A stretch of 64,000 nucleotides of DNA. Source: Ctenosaura bakeri. Lineage: Eukaryota; Chordata; Lepidosauria; Squamata; Iguanidae. The stretch lies in assembly GCA_948474755.1 (NCBI GenBank), contig CAOLHI010001814.1, positions 248,001 through 312,000 of the forward strand. Reading direction: 5' to 3'. The notes below the pieces were generated by a model that had not been told where the DNA came from, searched no databases, and saw only the letters and a list, made by a program, of their open reading frames with translations. This document shows positions 60,691 to 64,000 of this stretch, in pieces; within the stretch, counting starts at the first letter, position 1, and each line of letters begins with the position of its first letter. A program made the position numbers and the translations under genes.

Positions 60691-62399
60691 TTTGTGAGCC
60701 ACTTCACTGGATGCTTGTGAAACTTATATGAAAATATTTTCCTCAGGGTATTGGACTGGCTGTTCAGACTTTGGGCTTAGATACCACTGAGAAGTACTGG
60801 AGGGATGGAATATCCAGAACATACACATGCAACTGGCCTGGTGTGGGCCTGTCCAAGAGGTGCCTCATTTGGGATGCTGAAGGAGGAAGTGGCCAGACCT
60901 GGCTTGAAGGCAGCCAATCACATCTCAGGAAGGCTGTAGTGGGAGGGACTGAGGCTGAACAAAATGTAATCAGTGCAGAGGCACTTTCTGTGAATGTCAA
61001 ACAGCGTTTTACTTTGATATAGACAGTATTTGAGATTTGAAGCAAAGTGTGTATTTCAGAGAGACAGAATCATTATTCCAAAACTTACTACAGTTCTGGG
61101 GAGTCTAAAAGAATAGAATATTAGAGAATAACATATAGTTTTACTCTATTTAATAAATCTGTTCAAGTTCTTTTTATAAAAACTGCTTCTGGCTGTCTCT
61201 CTCTGGCTGTCTGTATCAAGCCTGCATTGGAGTCAGGCAACACATACCAATATTGAACCCACACAACAACATGGGCACAGGTCCACGTATAAGAGGGTCA
61301 TACTAAAGCCTGGGACCCCACTCCAGAAAGGGATTAAGTGGAGAAATAAGGGCAGGGTGCGAGGCAGGATTCCTAGGGGTGGAACTGAGAGGATCTGTCA
61401 TGGGGGTTAATATTTGCATCAGAGTCAGCATGCTTCTCAGATCTTCCTGTATTATTTCAAGGAATACATGTCATGCTTTCTTGGACTTGAGCAGACTGGT
61501 ACCAGATATATATCCAGAACATGTGGCATTTTAAGCCTGCCACCTTTAAAAAGAGGTTCATGAATGGGTTGAAGAAATACTAATGTATGCAGCTTTAGAA
61601 CGGTTGGCACAACATGATGTTCATAATATCAGAAGGCACAGTATAGGGCAATACATATTTTCCTTTCATAGGTTATGCAAATGCCCTGGATTAGCTACAA
61701 AACTAATTTTGTTCAGACTGAATTATACTTTGCTTGGTTCATTTTTATGGATTTAATTGGTGTGGTTTGCACTCGTGAGGAACTCCTCTTGGTCTGAAAA
61801 ATATCTTTAGTAAATCATCTGGAAAGACATCATTCTTTTGTGCCACTTGAAGTGTGCAAAAGGAAGTGGAGTTCAGGAAGAGATGATGGCAAAACATATA
61901 AACAATTGTAGTTTGGGAGATTTTTTTTCTTGTTTAAAGATATCACTTCACTTTGAAGAGCCACAGCCCAACTTTTTAAGCTCTCCATTTTCTCATGGCT
62001 CCATTCTTTGGAGGGATGTTGAATCATTACCAGTTCATGACATTTGCTGTCTATCTCAGTAGAAAAACCAAGAAGATTTGAGTTGAGAGGAGATAAACAG
62101 GTTTTTCCCCCCTTCATTTTCTTAATGAATCAGTTACACTAAGAAGACGATTGCCTTAGCTATAATTTTCATCTCAGCTCTGACAGTACTTTTGCCAGTT
62201 CCTTGGAGATTTCTCAGTAGCCCAAGCAGAGAAGAAGCAAGAAAGAGGACTGAAGAAAACTATTAAGATTCTCTGACTTTTTCAATGATAATGTACGGTC
62301 CCATTAGCCTGATGATTACAAGAAGTTTGCCAGCCCAGCCTGAAGAGTCCGAAGCACTGAGTTTGAACTAGACTAGGTAATTTAAATTTCTTAACCAAT

Positions 62400-62862
62400 G
62401 GAAAAAGGAAAGGACCATTTTTATCTCGGCTTGTCCTACTCTTTTCTTTGGAACTTAAGTTTAAACAATTTAGTTCAGACCCACCCAAGGGCTACAGCCT
62501 CACACATAATTTGAAATTCTGAATCACTATCTCCCCTACAATTATCAAAACAACCATGATTATTTCTATTTATACTTATGATCCCTAGGAAATTTGTGCA
62601 GTTCAAAATAATGAATGAAGAGTAATGGGTGCTATAAATTCCCTTTGCTATATTCAAAATAGGACAGAGACAGGCAGGTTCTCAACTGTCTGATTGCTGA
62701 TAAGTTCATTTTTCCATATTTATGTTCAAACTGTTATATCTGCTGAGAAAATAGCCATTGAGATAAGGCTATGTTTCTAAATCTTCTTTAAAAAGACTCT
62801 GGGCATTCCTGAAGAGCAAACAATAGGTGACATAGCATCCAAAAAGAATATCTTAATATAGG
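62400..62862 (+). promoter_or_regulatory. Conserved block before V2R-F exon 1 with TATAAA at 62633-62638
   Basis: Paralogous to the blocks before B and E; TATAAA is 230 bp before the ATG. Confidence 0.38.
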
Positions 62863-63080
62863 ATGATGGTGTTAGAGGTGTTGATATTAGTGCTCCTCCC
62901 ACGTGCCGTGTGCATGCTTTCTCCAATTCAATGTAAACTCGGGGGCCTTCTTCCAATCTTTCAAAAATATTATCAACCAGGAGAACTCAACATTGCCGCT
63001 GTTACTTCTCAGAGCCACACATTATCAAAACCAATGAATTTTGATGAACTTCCCTCCCCTGAACTCTTTGATGACACTGT
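62863..63080 (+). CDS. VMN2R: V2R-F exon 1; gene continues beyond the window
   Basis: A 218-bp exon 1: [16 protein letters not shown] leader, [34 protein letters not shown], ending ACTGT|GTAAGG in phase 2. It is the closest match to V2R-B exon 1 by eye, and the upstream block including the TATAAA-like site is conserved. By comparison with the other units (intron 1 of 1.0-1.6 kb), exon 2 would fall just past 64000. Whether the gene is intact cannot be seen. The rest of the window to 64000 matches intron 1 of B, C and E. Confidence 0.88.
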
Positions 63081-64000
63081 GTAAGGAGCTGGATTTTCTT
63101 AAATCATAAAATGCATTGCTATCTATTTCACCATCAGTAACTTTTGAAGAACTTCAGTCTCCTCATTTGTTTGGTAACGTTATGTAAGGCGTTGGGTTTA
63201 TGCATTTTTTTAAAAAAAAATGATGAAATGTATCTATTCTGGCAACAATCATAAGCAGGCTGGTTCTGTAGATAGACTCTTTCTTTAGTCTTGTACGTAG
63301 ACAATACTTTTGTCCCCTTTACAAAACGGAAGTATTTAACTTACTATACATTTCTAATCCTTGTCCAAAATATTGTGTAGTATGTGGAACAGAATGGTTT
63401 TCTGTGACCTGACTGCATGTTGGATATTCTGCAAACGACAAATAAAAAGTACTACTAAATGCTACCAATGCTATGTTCTAGGTATTATTCTTTTTTTATA
63501 GGTTTTCTCTGTTTTCTTTGAAACCTATTGGTATCACTGATTTCAATTTTCAAAGGAGCAATAGAATTTCTTTTTCACCTTGACTAAATTATTGTACTCA
63601 CTTTGTTAACGAAGAGGGAAGGCTTATTTGCATTTTCTTTATTCAAAGTTTACATGTATTTCCAATGTATGTCTTTGCATTTCCATTCTTTAACACCTAT
63701 TTTTTGTCATTGGTGGTGCTTTCTATAGTTTTGATAAGTAAACTATCTTTATGAAAGCCATAGATGACATACTTTATTGAAAAGCTTTCCACTTGCTCAA
63801 CTGATTTCTAATCTGTGTGTCATGTTAAAAGCATTAAACTACTGAAAGAAAGATAAAGGCCTCCCATTGGCCTAAATCTTATTCAGTTCTGATTAGAGTA
63901 GACCCAGTGAATCAATTATATTTACCCAAGTGTCGATACACCATTGAACAATTAATTCAGTGGCTCTACTAGTGATGTATTTAAGTCTTTGACTCCAATT

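Noticed and set aside
60265..60707. Several 90-130 codon frames on both strands
   Set aside because: They fall inside the GGCC-ended MITE at 60267-60690 and match its relative at 10500, not a protein family.

Overview
The window reads as genomic DNA of a squamate reptile (lizard or snake). It carries a head-to-tail array of vomeronasal type-2 receptor genes (V2R; family C G-protein-coupled pheromone receptors) with introns. The surrounding repeats fit this: tRNA-derived SINEs, a CR1/L2-type LINE 3' end, L1 insertions, short inverted-repeat DNA transposons and solo LTRs. The species cannot be fixed from the sequence alone. All receptor genes lie on the + strand and share the classic six-exon V2R layout with identical splice phases: signal peptide exon of about 218 bp, 292 bp, 852-861 bp, 228 bp, 127 bp, then one exon of about 0.9 kb carrying the seven-helix domain.

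Layout. V2R-A (exons 2-6, 525-10468) is a divergent subfamily member; its exon 1 would lie left of the window, and one in-frame TGA breaks its last exon. V2R-B (13103-22010) is complete and open: six exons, 875 codons. V2R-C (26416-38021) keeps all six exons, but its last exon has an in-frame TAA and exon 5 has lost a conserved cysteine. V2R-D (46738-47159) is only the last half of a seven-helix exon. An L1 replaced its exon 1 and a deletion removed exons 2-5 and half of exon 6. V2R-E (50955-58514) is complete and open (874 codons). V2R-F begins at 62863 and only its exon 1 is inside the window.

Units B to F are paralogous duplications. Homology covers the introns, a promoter-proximal block before exon 1 and, in C to F, a longer intergenic block. 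The paralogs therefore act as empty-site controls for transposon insertions, and several insertions can be read with exact target duplications: GGCC-ended elements with 3-bp duplications, a Tc1/mariner-like element with TA, a solo LTR with GAGAA, and an L1 with about 9 bp. A TATAAA-like site about 230 bp before the start codon is intact in units B, E and F and altered in units C and D, the two units whose genes are broken.

B and E are expected to encode receptors of basal vomeronasal sensory neurons, with a Venus-flytrap ligand domain, a cysteine-rich linker and seven helices. No tRNA, rRNA, CRISPR or prokaryotic features are present. I see no novel system in the sense of a new gene family; the most informative material is the birth-and-death history of this V2R array and the transposon record fixed by its duplicated units.
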